Source: Acidiluteibacter sp963716125
GTDB taxonomy: Bacteria; Bacteroidota; Bacteroidia; Flavobacteriales_E; Vicingaceae
Assembly: GCA_963716125.1 (NCBI GenBank)
Contig: OY970294.1
Span: forward strand, 620,001 to 684,000
DNA length: 64,000 nt
Reading direction: 5' to 3'
Shown here piece after piece: positions 9,472 through 19,003 of this stretch (position 1 is its first letter; every line of letters starts with the position of its first letter). The notes beneath the pieces are model-generated. The model was not told where the DNA came from. It made no database searches and was given only the letters and a program-made list of their open reading frames with translations. A program made the position numbers and the translations under genes.

Positions 9472-10157
9472 TGGCGCTGATTTTATCTTTAGAAACGGCT
9501 ACTAAGGTATGTTCTGTAGCCTTGCATCAAGAAAATGAATTGATTGCTCTAACAGAATACGATGGAGATTACTCACATTCAGAGAAATTGAATGAATTTA
9601 TCTTAGAAGTGTTAGGAAAATCGAATAGAAAATTTAATGATCTTGAAGCAATTGCTGTAAGTAAAGGCCCTGGATCTTATACAGGTTTGAGAATTGGCGT
9701 TTCTACTGCTAAAGGATTATGTTATGCGCTTGATATTCCATTAATTTCAATAGATACATTGCAATCCATGGCTTTGAAAGCTTTTTATCAATTGAACGAT
9801 ATAAATGCTGTATATTGCCCTATGATAGATGCCCGACGAATGGAAGTTTATTGCGGTTTTTATGATTTCGAACAAAAGTTATTGGTGCCAATTGCAGCTG
9901 AAATTATAGTTGAGAATTCATTTGAAAAGTGGAAGGACAAGAAGGTTTATTTTTTTGGAGATGGCGCAGAAAAGTGTTGTGAAACTTTAAAATCAAAAGA
10001 AAATTTTATCTACTTAGATCAATTAACACCTTCGGCTAAAGAATTGGGAGAGTTAGCGATACAGAAGATGAATTCGAGTGCCTTTGAAGATGTTGCCTAC
10101 TTCGAACCATTTTATTTAAAGGATTTTGTAGGAACTAAAGCCAAAAAATTGCTTTAG
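9471..10157 (+). CDS. tsaB: tRNA threonylcarbamoyladenosine biosynthesis protein TsaB
   Basis: This 228-residue member of the ASKHA fold partners TsaD in t6A37 modification of ANN-decoding tRNAs. It begins MALILSLETATKVCSVAL and contains the diagnostic GPGSYTGLRIG near residues 65-75. ATG at 9471 was chosen over a TTG one codon earlier, because ATG overlaps the previous stop in a TGATG junction, which implies translational coupling. The C-terminus ends PFYLKDFVGTKAKKLL, as in Bacteroidota homologues. Its link to an efflux pair is likely just positional. Confidence 0.93.
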   Translation: MALILSLETATKVCSVALHQENELIALTEYDGDYSHSEKLNEFILEVLGKSNRKFNDLEAIAVSKGPGSYTGLRIGVSTAKGLCYALDIPLISIDTLQSMALKAFYQLNDINAVYCPMIDARRMEVYCGFYDFEQKLLVPIAAEIIVENSFEKWKDKKVYFFGDGAEKCCETLKSKENFIYLDQLTPSAKELGELAIQKMNSSAFEDVAYFEPFYLKDFVGTKAKKLL

Positions 10158-10538
10158 TTTATTTTACTTTAAGAGTAAGTTCCTCCAAATTAAAAATTGA
10201 TAAGCAACAACATATTTTTCTTTAGTGAATAAATCAATTTTTTGAATTTGATTGCGAAGGATTGTTCTTGAAGGAAATGAATCCGATAGCTATCAGATTA
10301 CTTGAAGGGACGTCTCGGTACTTTTCAAATTTTAAGTTATCAAGATAACCTAAAATTTGAAACACTCGACGACCCTTTTTCTTATTCATAATGACATTAT
10401 AATACCAGAAATCGTCCCGAAGCTTCGTGATGGGAGGCTTTTGTCCGTATTTTCGGAGTTTTCTGTCAATAATTCTTTGAGAGCTTTGTGGTTAAAAAAT
10501 AGATAGGTTGCAACAGTAGTAAATGTAAATTTTAACCA
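10158..10538. other. Gene-free spacer with a large palindrome
   Basis: I see no credible gene in these 381 bases. A 51-codon minus-strand frame (10234-10389, starting MNKKKGRRVFQI) exists but lies across the palindrome at 10323-10362 and has no recognisable protein features, so I treat it as chance. A second small palindrome CGAAGCTTCG lies near 10418-10427. Confidence 0.6.
10323..10362. repeat. Imperfect palindrome with 19-base arms
   Basis: The left arm is 10323-10341 and the right arm 10344-10362, with a 2-base loop; 18 of 19 pairs are complementary and the remaining one is a G-T type pair. Weaker complementarity continues outward (CGTCTCGG on the left against CTCGACGACC on the right), giving an element of about 75 bases. 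It has no T-run, so it is not a classic terminator. It looks like a REP/MITE-type dispersed element. Confidence 0.7.
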
Positions 10539-11414
10539 TTAATAATAGGTGTAATCCAACTCAATAATTGAAATTTTTGCAGTTCTATTATTTCTAATTA
10601 CAACAGCATCCACACGTTGCTTAAAGGTAGCTGAGTAAACCAAAACTGTTTTCTCTATCAATTCTTCCTTTTCTGAATGATAAATATATTCTAATAAATT
10701 ATCTTCCAATCGATATTCGAAAAAATACCTTCCTTTGGAATTTGAATTGATATTATCCGAGTAATTTATTTCTGCTATTTGATTGTTAGCATTATATTTC
10801 CATTCTTTTTTGGAAGTTTTTGCAGTTATGATTAAATCTTTTTCTTGTTTTATCAGTCGTTTATTTTGATCGAAATATAAACGCTCTTCCAAATACGGTC
10901 TATTCTCTGAATTGAGCTGCACCCTTTTTACAAATTCACTGTCTGCATATCTTTCCATAAAAATTTCAGAGGCTATGGTATCTGCATTTAAAAAATCATC
11001 ATATTTAATGGTATATATTCTCTTTACTCGTTTATTTTTATTGTATTGATAGACTGATTTTACAACGTCACCATTGTAATTTTGTATTTTTTCAGAGATT
11101 AAGGAATCTGAATTATATTTTTTTTCAATTCGAATGCTATCCTTAAAAATACCTCTACTTTCTTTGTAAACTTCTTTAATAATAAAACCATCTGCATTAA
11201 AAAAATAGATTTTCTTTTTATTTTCTCTTTGAATAGTTTTGTTGTCGTATTTTTCTGAATATGTCAGTGTAATACTTTTTATCTGCGCAGATTTTATACG
11301 ATCTGGATGAAAAGAAACTTCATCTTTGAAATAATTTTCTGTTGGAACTAGAATCTGAGTAAAAGCATCTGAAGAAAATAGGAAAAAGAGTGCAATCAGA
11401 AATTTATTTAACAT
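10539..11414 (-). CDS. Secreted hypothetical protein with YD/RHS-like strand repeats
   Basis: This 291-residue protein has a signal peptide (MLNKFLIALFFLFSSDAFTQ) and then many short beta-strand units rich in Tyr, Asn, Asp and Lys (for example KKIYFFNADGFIIKEVY, VYQYNKNKRVKRIYTI, WKYNANNQIAEINY). The spacing resembles the YD/RHS-like repeats found in Bacteroidota envelope proteins. No catalytic motif is visible. The start codon overlaps the stop of the DUF255 gene by one base (TAATG), so it is translated with that gene. Function unknown. Confidence 0.65.
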   Translation of the reverse strand: MLNKFLIALFFLFSSDAFTQILVPTENYFKDEVSFHPDRIKSAQIKSITLTYSEKYDNKTIQRENKKKIYFFNADGFIIKEVYKESRGIFKDSIRIEKKYNSDSLISEKIQNYNGDVVKSVYQYNKNKRVKRIYTIKYDDFLNADTIASEIFMERYADSEFVKRVQLNSENRPYLEERLYFDQNKRLIKQEKDLIITAKTSKKEWKYNANNQIAEINYSDNINSNSKGRYFFEYRLEDNLLEYIYHSEKEELIEKTVLVYSATFKQRVDAVVIRNNRTAKISIIELDYTYY

Positions 11415-13465
11415 TAGCAGTAAGAAATTTGATTGATTGCTTCTTCTATTTTATCAGTTGGAGCTTGGCAGCTTTTATTTTCGCAAACATAAAACATTGT
11501 TTTTTCAATTGCAGTTTTTCCTTTAAATATTTCTAAACCATCTATTGTATTTTTATAAGCAGCTGCCACCACTTTATTTGGACTGTAAAAAGCTAAAAAT
11601 TCTTGTAGCATTTTTTCGCCGTTTTCTCCAACTATGGCCACTTCATAATAGGGAATAATATGGTGAATTAATAAAATTCCCCAATTGGAAAAAGCGGTTC
11701 CATATTTTGGGATTTGATTTACTACATTTTTAAGCATCTGCTCTGAAACCAAAATATAATTCTCATTATAAGTGAGATGTCCTAATTTAAATAGCGCATT
11801 TGCCATTACGGAATTGGAGCTTGAAATCACATTGTCCATGATTTCCATTTTCCTTACAATTAATTTTTGATCATTAATATCCGTAAAATAAAACATTCCG
11901 CTATTATCATCATAAAAGCTTTTAAAACAATAATCAGTTAAATTTTCAGCATATTTGATCCATTTTTGATCTGTACTACATTCATATAGGTTGATAAATG
12001 CTTCTATACAAAAAGCATAATCTTCTAAGAATCCCAAAATAGTAGAATTGTTATTTTTATAATTGTGCCAAAGAGACCCATTTTTATTCAATTGATTCTC
12101 AACAATAAATTTTGCATTTTTAATTGCTAAGGCTAAATAATTCTCATTCCCCAAAGCGCGATAAGCATCTAAAAGTGCAGTGACCATCATGGCATTCCAA
12201 GAGGTCAAACTTTTATCGTCTAAGCCTGGTTTTTCTCTCTTATTTCTTTCAGTAAAAAGCTTGTGATTTACTTCATGTATTTTATTTTCAACTTCTTCTA
12301 AACTTATATTTTTGTCCTTAGCGATTTCTGTCAACTCTTTATTTCTTGTTAAAATGTAGTTGTTGTCTTCCCAGTATCCTTTGCTATTGATGTTAAAGTA
12401 TTCAGTAATCCATTTGAAATCGTCTCCTAATATATTTTTTAGTTCATCTTCTGTCCAAACATAATATTTACCTTCTACCCCTTCGCTATCAGCATCTAAA
12501 GCTGAATAGAATGCACCATTAGTATGCATTAACTCTATTTTTACAAATTCAATACTTTCTTCGATTACCTTTTTATAAAGCGGATTTTTATCAATTTGAT
12601 AAGCTTTGGCATATAAGCTGATTAATTGGCTATTGTCATAAAGCATTTTCTCAAAATGAGGTATTTTCCAAGCATCATCAACTGTATATCGAGAAAAGCC
12701 ACCACCAATTTGATCATAAATTCCACCATACGCCATTTTTTTTAAGGTAAGGTCAATATGATTTTTCAGTTCATTTTTTAATGGATGGTCATCTGCTAAA
12801 ATATAATTCGCATACATCAAAAATTCATAATTGTTGGGCAAAGGAAATTTTGGTGCTTTATCCGGTCCACCGTTGATGGGGTCAAAATTGGCTTTCCAAT
12901 TTTCAATACATTGAAATATAATATCTTTTGAAAATGATGGATTTTTCTCATTTTTTTCTACCAATTCAGATTGTTGCATCCCTTGTGCTAATCGTTCAGC
13001 ATATTCAAGCACTTTATTTTTATCTGTTTGATATAGATCATTTAATTGTAATAAAATAGATTTCCACTTTTCTTTTGGAAAGTAGGTGCCACCATAAAAT
13101 GGTTTTCCATCTGCTAAGGCAAAACAATTGAGTGGCCAACCACCTTGATTAGTCATTAATTGCACAGCTCCCATATATATTTGATCGATGTCAGGGCGCT
13201 CTTCTCTATCTACTTTTATGCAAATAAAGTGCTCATTCATAATTTTTGCAACATCAGTATCTTCAAAAGATTCGTTTTCCATTACATGACACCAATGGCA
13301 CGCAGAATATCCTATACTTATGAGTAAAGGTTTGTCTTCTTTTTTTGCTTTTTCAAGAGCTTTCTCACTCCATGGCAGCCAATTAACAGGATTATGAGCA
13401 TGCTGCAACAAATACGGACTATTTTCGTCTATTAACTGATTGGTATGTAAATGTTCTTTTTTCAT
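11414..13465 (-). CDS. Thioredoxin domain-containing protein, DUF255/YyaL (SSP411) family
   Basis: This 683-residue protein has an N-terminal thioredoxin-like domain with the family hallmark ENSPYLLQHAHNPVNW and a CHWC motif at about residues 56-59, then KVDREERPDIDQ. The rest is an alpha/alpha-barrel of the six-hairpin glycosidase-like type, including the GGIYDQIGGGFSRYTVD block. Homologues are YyaL of Bacillus and mammalian SPATA20; the biochemical role is unsettled. No signal peptide, so it is probably cytoplasmic. It heads a two-gene unit with the secreted protein downstream. Confidence 0.92.
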   Translation of the reverse strand: MKKEHLHTNQLIDENSPYLLQHAHNPVNWLPWSEKALEKAKKEDKPLLISIGYSACHWCHVMENESFEDTDVAKIMNEHFICIKVDREERPDIDQIYMGAVQLMTNQGGWPLNCFALADGKPFYGGTYFPKEKWKSILLQLNDLYQTDKNKVLEYAERLAQGMQQSELVEKNEKNPSFSKDIIFQCIENWKANFDPINGGPDKAPKFPLPNNYEFLMYANYILADDHPLKNELKNHIDLTLKKMAYGGIYDQIGGGFSRYTVDDAWKIPHFEKMLYDNSQLISLYAKAYQIDKNPLYKKVIEESIEFVKIELMHTNGAFYSALDADSEGVEGKYYVWTEDELKNILGDDFKWITEYFNINSKGYWEDNNYILTRNKELTEIAKDKNISLEEVENKIHEVNHKLFTERNKREKPGLDDKSLTSWNAMMVTALLDAYRALGNENYLALAIKNAKFIVENQLNKNGSLWHNYKNNNSTILGFLEDYAFCIEAFINLYECSTDQKWIKYAENLTDYCFKSFYDDNSGMFYFTDINDQKLIVRKMEIMDNVISSSNSVMANALFKLGHLTYNENYILVSEQMLKNVVNQIPKYGTAFSNWGILLIHHIIPYYEVAIVGENGEKMLQEFLAFYSPNKVVAAAYKNTIDGLEIFKGKTAIEKTMFYVCENKSCQAPTDKIEEAINQISYC

Positions 13466-13576
13466 TTTGAGAATTCAATGTACTTTTTTTTAAAAAACAA
13501 AGTTAACTATACTGATATCGCTATTTTTGATTCATTAATATTAATTAACTTTATAGCGGTTAAAGATTTTATTTGC

Positions 13577-16500
13577 ATGAGGCAGCTTTATATTCTACTT
13601 TTTTTAGTTTGCATTTCCCCATTGGCGAAAGCTACACACATTATTGGCGGTGAGATTTATTATACTTGTGTTGGACCTGTAGGAACAAATAGCACGGAAT
13701 ATGACATAACCATTAAACTTTATAGAGATTGCTCACCGGCAGCTATAGATTTTGACCAAACTATTACGTTAGCAATTTATAACGGAAATAATCCCAATAG
13801 AACCACTGAGACATTCAATATTGGTCCTAAATCTATTGTTCCGGTTATTATTAATAATCCATGTGTGGTTAGCTTACCTCAAGTGTGTATTGAGCAAGCT
13901 TCATATACCAAGAGAATTACTTTAGTTAACTCGTCAAATGCATATACATTGAGTTATGCTCGTTGTTGTCGTTCACCGATTGTTGATAATTTAGTTTTTC
14001 CAGGCACTTCTGGGCAGGGTTTAACAATCACTACTAATATTCCACCTAATGTTGGATGTAATTCTAGTGCCTCTTTCAACTTATTTCCACCCATTGCCAC
14101 TTGTGCTAATTTGCCTTTTAATTTTAATAGTGCTGCCACAGATGCAGATGGAGATTCATTAGTTTATTCACTTTGTGCCCCTTTCGATGGAGCGAGTTCA
14201 GGAAATCCTGCTTCTATTGCTACTCCGCCACCTTATAGTCCTGTAGCTTTTGTTCTTCCTTATTCCGCAACAAATCCACTTCCTGCCAACCCTGCTTTTG
14301 CTATTAATTCTCAAACAGGTTTAATCACGGGCACTCCTACTATGATAGGAACTTATGTAATTGGCGTATGTGTTAGTGAATATAGAAATGGTGTGCTTTT
14401 AAATACTTTGCGCAGAGATTTTTCAATTTCTACTGCCAATTGTGATTTGCAAATTGTATCAGCAGCTCAAGAGCAAACTTCTAATTGTGAAGATTTAACG
14501 GTACAGTTTACGAACAGAAGTACAGGAGCCTCTAGCTTTAAGTGGGATTTTGGAGTTGGAAACACTTTAGCAGATACTTCTCGACAAAGAAATCCAACTT
14601 ATACCTATGCAGATACTGGAACTTACACCATTACTGTAATTGCAGAACCTGGAGCGCCTTGTGGGGATACTTCTACTGTAGAATTTAGAGTATATGGTGC
14701 TTTAAATCCTAATTTTAATGCCGGAGTGCAGTGTATTAACAGCAATTCCTTCAACTTTACCCCAACAGGTGTATATTCAAATTTTGCTACTTTTAAGTGG
14801 GATTTTGGCGCAGGAGCTTCGCCACCCAATTCTAACAATAAAACAGTCAACAATGTCAATTTCACTAATCCTGGATTTAATCCGGTACAATTAATTACCA
14901 AACAAGGGCAATGTTTTGATACGTTGGTGAAAAATATAGAATTAGCTCCACCACCTCTCGCTAAATTTGGGTTTCTACAATTAAATACTTGTACACCAGC
15001 TACTGTTCAATTTAGAGATAGTTCCATTGCAGATCCTGCAGCTGCTGGAATAAGATATTTTTGGGATTTTGGCGATGGAACAACTTCCACTCAAAAAAAC
15101 CCTAATAAAATTTATACCAAAGGGGGAACTTACAGTGTTACTTTAAGTATTAATCAAACAAGTAGATGCACAGATACAGTCTCTATTACAAAAAATGCAA
15201 TCATTCGTGTTTTTCAAACTCCAATAGCAGATTTTAGTATAGTTGGTAAACGTTGTTTAGATGCAAATGCAATCACATTTGATACCGTTGGAAACTTTCC
15301 ATCTACTGCCACTTTTCAATGGAGATTTGGAAGTGGTGCATCAATCAATACTAGCACAAATCCAACGAATATTGTTTCCTTTAATGCTGCAGGAGTATAT
15401 AATGTAACCTTAATTGTTCGAAATGGAAGTTGTATCGATAGCATTACTAAACCAGTAGAAATTAAAGGAAATCCAATTGCAAAGTTTGGAATTATTTTAA
15501 ATAATGACAGTTGCAGTCCCGTTACGGTTAGGTTTAGAGATAGCTCTTATACGGATGCCAATGCTACAGGATATCTTTGGGATTTCGGTGATGGAACTAC
15601 ATCCACCACTAAGAATCCGACTAAGGTTTATACCAAAGGAGGTTTATTTGATGTAACTTTAAGAATAGATCACAAAGATGGTTGCATTGATACTTCTTAT
15701 GCCACAAAAATAGGTGCGGTAAGAGTAATTGAAACTCCCGTAGTTGATTTTACTATTGAAGGAAACCAATGTTTAGATTCAAATTTAATTGTTTTTGATA
15801 CCCTTGGAAAATATAAGAGTAATGCCAATTTCTTTTGGGACTTTGGAATCAATGCAGATATTTTAAACAGTAGCCTTCCAAGAAATTCAGTTCATTTTAG
15901 CAGTACAGGTCAGCAAACTATACAGTTAGTAGTGGAGCAGGGAGGATGCTCGGACAGTTTAAGTAAAGTAGTAGAAATTTTTGAAAACCCAATAGCGAAT
16001 TATACATTTTCACCTACGGAAATATGTTTGCCTGATTTTGTGCAGTTTACCGACCTATCTACTTCTGCTTCACCCTTAGAATATTTATGGAAATTTGGAA
16101 ATGGCGACAGCTCAACATTGAGAAATCCAAGAGTGTATTTTGACAGTGCAGGAACTTATTTTATACAATTAAGAATAAACACCACTTCTCAATGTATTGA
16201 TACATCATATTTTAGAGTGGATGGTCCACTAAATGTATATCCAACACCTACAGCCGGTTACATTTTGTCTGACACGGCGTTGCCATTAAAAAAGGCAACT
16301 TTTGTCATAACAGATACTTCATCAGGATGGAATACAAGAACCTTGTATTTAGGAAATGGCGCATTGAGTTTTGATAGCATTACCACTTACACCTATTTAG
16401 AAGCTGGTATTTATGATTTAATACAAATAGCCGAAAATCAATTTGGATGTTCCGACACAATGAGAAACAAACTCAATGTTTTTGAAGTATTTGAATTTAT

Positions 16501-16762
16501 AATGCCTAACACTTTTACACCAAATGGCGATGGAGTTTATGACATGCTGCGTCCTTACACTTGCGGCGTAGTAGATTATAGTTTAACCATTTACGACCGA
16601 TGGGGATTAGAAAAATTTCAAACCAAAGATTTATTGATAGGTTGGGATGGAACTGTTGATGGCAATAAATCTGATAATGGCACCTATTTTTACATAGCAG
16701 TTGTAAAAGATTTTGCAGGCAGATCCCATCAATTTAAAGGAACGATTAGTTTGTTTAGGTGA
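13577..16762 (+). CDS. PKD-repeat surface protein with T9SS type B sorting domain
   Basis: This 1061-residue exported adhesin-like protein starts at MRQLYILLFLVCISPLAKA, a clean signal peptide; the open frame extends 42 codons upstream but without signal character. The first ~300 residues are cysteine-containing beta domains. Then come about seven PKD-type repeats marked by FKWDFGVG, FKWDFGAG, YFWDFGDG, FQWRFGSG, YLWDFGDG, FFWDFGIN and YLWKFGNG, each with a Cys pair nearby. The C-terminus is the gliding-motility-associated sorting domain, with FTPNGDGVYD, IYDRWGLEKF and NGTYFYIAVV. This sends it through the type IX system to the cell surface. The stop overlaps the next start (TGATG). Confidence 0.93.
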   Translation: MRQLYILLFLVCISPLAKATHIIGGEIYYTCVGPVGTNSTEYDITIKLYRDCSPAAIDFDQTITLAIYNGNNPNRTTETFNIGPKSIVPVIINNPCVVSLPQVCIEQASYTKRITLVNSSNAYTLSYARCCRSPIVDNLVFPGTSGQGLTITTNIPPNVGCNSSASFNLFPPIATCANLPFNFNSAATDADGDSLVYSLCAPFDGASSGNPASIATPPPYSPVAFVLPYSATNPLPANPAFAINSQTGLITGTPTMIGTYVIGVCVSEYRNGVLLNTLRRDFSISTANCDLQIVSAAQEQTSNCEDLTVQFTNRSTGASSFKWDFGVGNTLADTSRQRNPTYTYADTGTYTITVIAEPGAPCGDTSTVEFRVYGALNPNFNAGVQCINSNSFNFTPTGVYSNFATFKWDFGAGASPPNSNNKTVNNVNFTNPGFNPVQLITKQGQCFDTLVKNIELAPPPLAKFGFLQLNTCTPATVQFRDSSIADPAAAGIRYFWDFGDGTTSTQKNPNKIYTKGGTYSVTLSINQTSRCTDTVSITKNAIIRVFQTPIADFSIVGKRCLDANAITFDTVGNFPSTATFQWRFGSGASINTSTNPTNIVSFNAAGVYNVTLIVRNGSCIDSITKPVEIKGNPIAKFGIILNNDSCSPVTVRFRDSSYTDANATGYLWDFGDGTTSTTKNPTKVYTKGGLFDVTLRIDHKDGCIDTSYATKIGAVRVIETPVVDFTIEGNQCLDSNLIVFDTLGKYKSNANFFWDFGINADILNSSLPRNSVHFSSTGQQTIQLVVEQGGCSDSLSKVVEIFENPIANYTFSPTEICLPDFVQFTDLSTSASPLEYLWKFGNGDSSTLRNPRVYFDSAGTYFIQLRINTTSQCIDTSYFRVDGPLNVYPTPTAGYILSDTALPLKKATFVITDTSSGWNTRTLYLGNGALSFDSITTYTYLEAGIYDLIQIAENQFGCSDTMRNKLNVFEVFEFIMPNTFTPNGDGVYDMLRPYTCGVVDYSLTIYDRWGLEKFQTKDLLIGWDGTVDGNKSDNGTYFYIAVVKDFAGRSHQFKGTISLFR

Positions 16763-17916
16763 TGGGTAGATTGTTATATATAGAAGATGAGAAACAGCAT
16801 TGTCCAAAATTGCCTTTTTTGTTTAAATCTATCTGTAACAATGGTAGCGCTCCCACCGCCCAAATAGATATGGCTTCTGATAAATTATTAACATTTACAT
16901 TTCTTGGAGCAGATTTACAATCTTATGCGCAGAATGGGAAAGTAGAATTATTGATTCATGCACATGACAATCCTCAAATACCTAATAGTGGATTTACTGT
17001 ATCTAATATTCATATCAATCAGTTTAAAGCCAATATGAGCTTGCCGATTGCGATGAGAGTGGGTGCTGGGTATAAGTATGGGTTTAACGGACAGGAAGTC
17101 GATCCAGAGATTAAAGGTTCAGGAAATAGTATTAATTATTTAGCTAGAATCTATGATCCTAGATTAGGGAGATTTTTAAGTATTGATCCATTGACAAAAA
17201 ATTATCCTTGGTATACGCCTTATCAATTTGCAGGAAATAAACCAATTTGGGCAATTGATGTTGATGGTCTTGAAGAATACATTTATCAATATACATTAGT
17301 AAATAATGATGTTGCTCTCTTTAGGATTATTAAAAATTCAGAGATTAAGCCTGTGACAGGGGGATGGGGAGCAGCTGTTTTCAAAACTATAGATAAACGT
17401 ACAGGAGAACCCATGAATCCTAAAGAATTAGGAATGGTTCAATATCAATATCTTGATGCTTCAGGTAAAGATTTACAGCTCCATAAAACTTTAAACGGAG
17501 AAAAGTTTGCAAAAGGAGCAGGAGAAATGATGCCTCTCCATCAGGAAAATTATAATGGATCTATATATATTAGTGCACCTTGGGGTAAAGATGCTAAGGC
17601 AGGCGAAGATTATGATTATAGGAGGGAGCCTACAGATTTAGCCGATGCTGCAGCTTTAGAGCACGATAAGAATTATGACAAAGTAGACGCAGCAGGTGTT
17701 TGGGATGCTTTAACTAAACCTGAAACTATTCCTGCAGACATTAAATTGTTAGGGAAAGTTCAAACTATCATAGATAATTATGGGAATGACGATTATGTAG
17801 ATCCTTATACAAATAAACCTATATCAGAACGAACTCTTGATAGGGCTAAAACTATAAAAAATATATTCACACCAATTGTAACGAAAAAAATATTAAATAC
17901 AATAGAGAAAAAATAA
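16762..17916 (+). CDS. Truncated Rhs-core protein with possible phospholipase A2-like C-terminal tip
   Basis: These 384 residues carry the end of an Rhs/YD polymorphic toxin only. The Rhs core is YKYGFNGQE (about residue 104), RIYDPRLGRFLSIDPL and WYTPYQFAGNKPIWAIDVDG. The thousands of residues of YD repeats and the signal peptide that normally precede it are absent; the first ~95 residues have no clear family. The variable tip (about 160-384) contains ADAAALEHDKNYD, which resembles the catalytic His-Asp helix of parvoviral-type phospholipase A2 (DAAAxxHDxxY). The gene begins in a TGATG overlap with the PKD gene. It is probably a deletion remnant or an orphan toxin module. Confidence 0.7.
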   Translation: MGRLLYIEDEKQHCPKLPFLFKSICNNGSAPTAQIDMASDKLLTFTFLGADLQSYAQNGKVELLIHAHDNPQIPNSGFTVSNIHINQFKANMSLPIAMRVGAGYKYGFNGQEVDPEIKGSGNSINYLARIYDPRLGRFLSIDPLTKNYPWYTPYQFAGNKPIWAIDVDGLEEYIYQYTLVNNDVALFRIIKNSEIKPVTGGWGAAVFKTIDKRTGEPMNPKELGMVQYQYLDASGKDLQLHKTLNGEKFAKGAGEMMPLHQENYNGSIYISAPWGKDAKAGEDYDYRREPTDLADAAALEHDKNYDKVDAAGVWDALTKPETIPADIKLLGKVQTIIDNYGNDDYVDPYTNKPISERTLDRAKTIKNIFTPIVTKKILNTIEKK

Positions 17917-17918
17917 GT

Positions 17919-18386
17919 TTACATTATAATGTAGGATATTTTTAGTTTATCTAATACTTTTCTGAATTTTTGAGCTTTATATTTTCGTTGGAAAAAGAAG
18001 ATGTCTCGACTTGTTTGAAGGGGAGAGTCACCATAATCTCCGAAATGTGTTAAAGCAAGAATTGTGTTATCTTCTGATGTTTGTTCAGAATACTTGTACC
18101 GATAGACTAAAGTATCTAATTGGTTGTCTATTATATAAATGTATCTAGCATCATCTTCATATCCCGTGCCGTCCAGGTTATAAATTTCCTTAGATGGTAT
18201 GCCGACTTCATGATCATTTAAAACTAAAGAATCGATTTTACTGCTCAATATATTTCTAGATGCATTGAATTCATAGCTTTCAAGACTTCCCACTCCTCCA
18301 GCGGTGAGAAACCAAGGATAAGTGAGAAAGGCAATCAAAATGACAATTAGAATGATAGCTATAGGGATGTATTTTTTTCGTTTCAT
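17919..18386 (-). CDS. Membrane-anchored hypothetical protein (immunity candidate)
   Basis: This 155-residue protein has a basic start (MKRKKY), one hydrophobic helix (about 7-28) and an outside or periplasmic domain of about 125 residues with no known motif. It is convergent with the truncated Rhs gene, 2 bases away. A single-pass protein next to a toxin tip could be its immunity protein, but immunity genes normally follow on the same strand, so this is only a possibility. It may instead pair with the XRE gene 45 bases upstream. Confidence 0.55.
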   Translation of the reverse strand: MKRKKYIPIAIILIVILIAFLTYPWFLTAGGVGSLESYEFNASRNILSSKIDSLVLNDHEVGIPSKEIYNLDGTGYEDDARYIYIIDNQLDTLVYRYKYSEQTSEDNTILALTHFGDYGDSPLQTSRDIFFFQRKYKAQKFRKVLDKLKISYIIM

Positions 18387-18431
18387 AGAGTTTTATTTTA
18401 TTAGATTTTCTTGAAAGAAATCGCTAAATTT

Positions 18432-18755
18432 TTATTTGGTCAACATGGTATCAATAAGGTTTATACTAAGTGAACGGTCTTTATCATTGAGTTGAGCAAT
18501 CAATTTTAATTGTTGATTAGCTGCTTTATCTTTAAATATCACCTCTGTAGGTACGTTGCCTTCCAAATGAACAATTTGATCAATAGTGATATTAAAAAGC
18601 TGCGTAAGTTTGTCCTTAATAAGAACAGAAGGTTCAAATAAGCCTCTTTCAATTTTATTGTAGTGAGCAGGCTTTAAGTCAATTTCAGCAGCAACTTGCT
18701 TTTTAAGCATTCCTTTTTGCTCTCTTAATTTTTTAATGTTCTCTGCTGGGTTCAT
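18432..18755 (-). CDS. XRE-family helix-turn-helix regulator
   Basis: This 107-residue protein has an N-terminal HTH_3 domain (about 5-60) with IKKLREQKGMLKKQVAAEID, HYNKIERG and EPSVLIKDKLTQLFNIT. The C-terminal ~40 residues form a helix rich in Leu and Lys (LKLIAQLNDKDRSLSIN), likely for dimerisation. It resembles phage or toxin-antitoxin type regulators. It lies upstream of the membrane protein on the same strand and at the edge of the repeat-rich island, and may regulate that region and itself. Confidence 0.85.
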   Translation of the reverse strand: MNPAENIKKLREQKGMLKKQVAAEIDLKPAHYNKIERGLFEPSVLIKDKLTQLFNITIDQIVHLEGNVPTEVIFKDKAANQQLKLIAQLNDKDRSLSINLIDTMLTK

Positions 18756-18759
18756 AGAT

Positions 18760-18790
18760 CAAATATATCCATAAAAGATATTTTAAGCAA
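18760..18790 (-). promoter_or_regulatory. Candidate promoter of the XRE gene
   Basis: On the minus strand TATATTTG (18767-18760) matches the -7 consensus TAnnTTTG, and TTGC lies about 19 bases upstream (18790-18787) as a -33 candidate. The -7 box ends four bases before the ATG, so the transcript would be nearly leaderless. Confidence 0.45.
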
Positions 18791-18867
18791 TAAGTATCTG
18801 AATAAGATAAAATAAGATTGCTTAATAGGAGACTAAAGGTTTGCTTTGTAATATCCCTAGCTCCGCT

Positions 18868-18994
18868 GGATGTTCTGAAAAAGCAGGATGTGCTCCGCAG
18901 TGGTTTTCAACCCTGCGGCAAAACAAGTGCAATCCTGCGGCAAAATAAAGAAAAGAGAAAGCCAACTTTAGGGTTGATTTTTTTTATGAGGTAA
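18868..18994. repeat. Module A, copy 1
   Basis: This 127-base non-coding block is repeated at 21370-21496 with the same length and about five substitutions. It contains CCGCAGTGG, CCCTGCGG and a pyrimidine-rich end before GAGGTAA. It lies upstream of the Fic gene. Its neighbour on the right is module C copy 1. Confidence 0.9.
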
Positions 18995-19003
18995 CTAACC
19001 CTC

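Noticed and set aside
10234..10389. 51-codon minus-strand frame
   Set aside because: It spans a palindrome, and its composition follows the repeat rather than a protein.
13451..13576. N-terminal extension of the PKD protein starting at 13451
   Set aside because: The upstream 42 codons overlap the DUF255 start region and lack a signal peptide; the ATG at 13577 does have one.
14623..14901. Minus-strand frame inside the PKD gene
   Set aside because: It is antisense to PKD repeats and has no protein features of its own.
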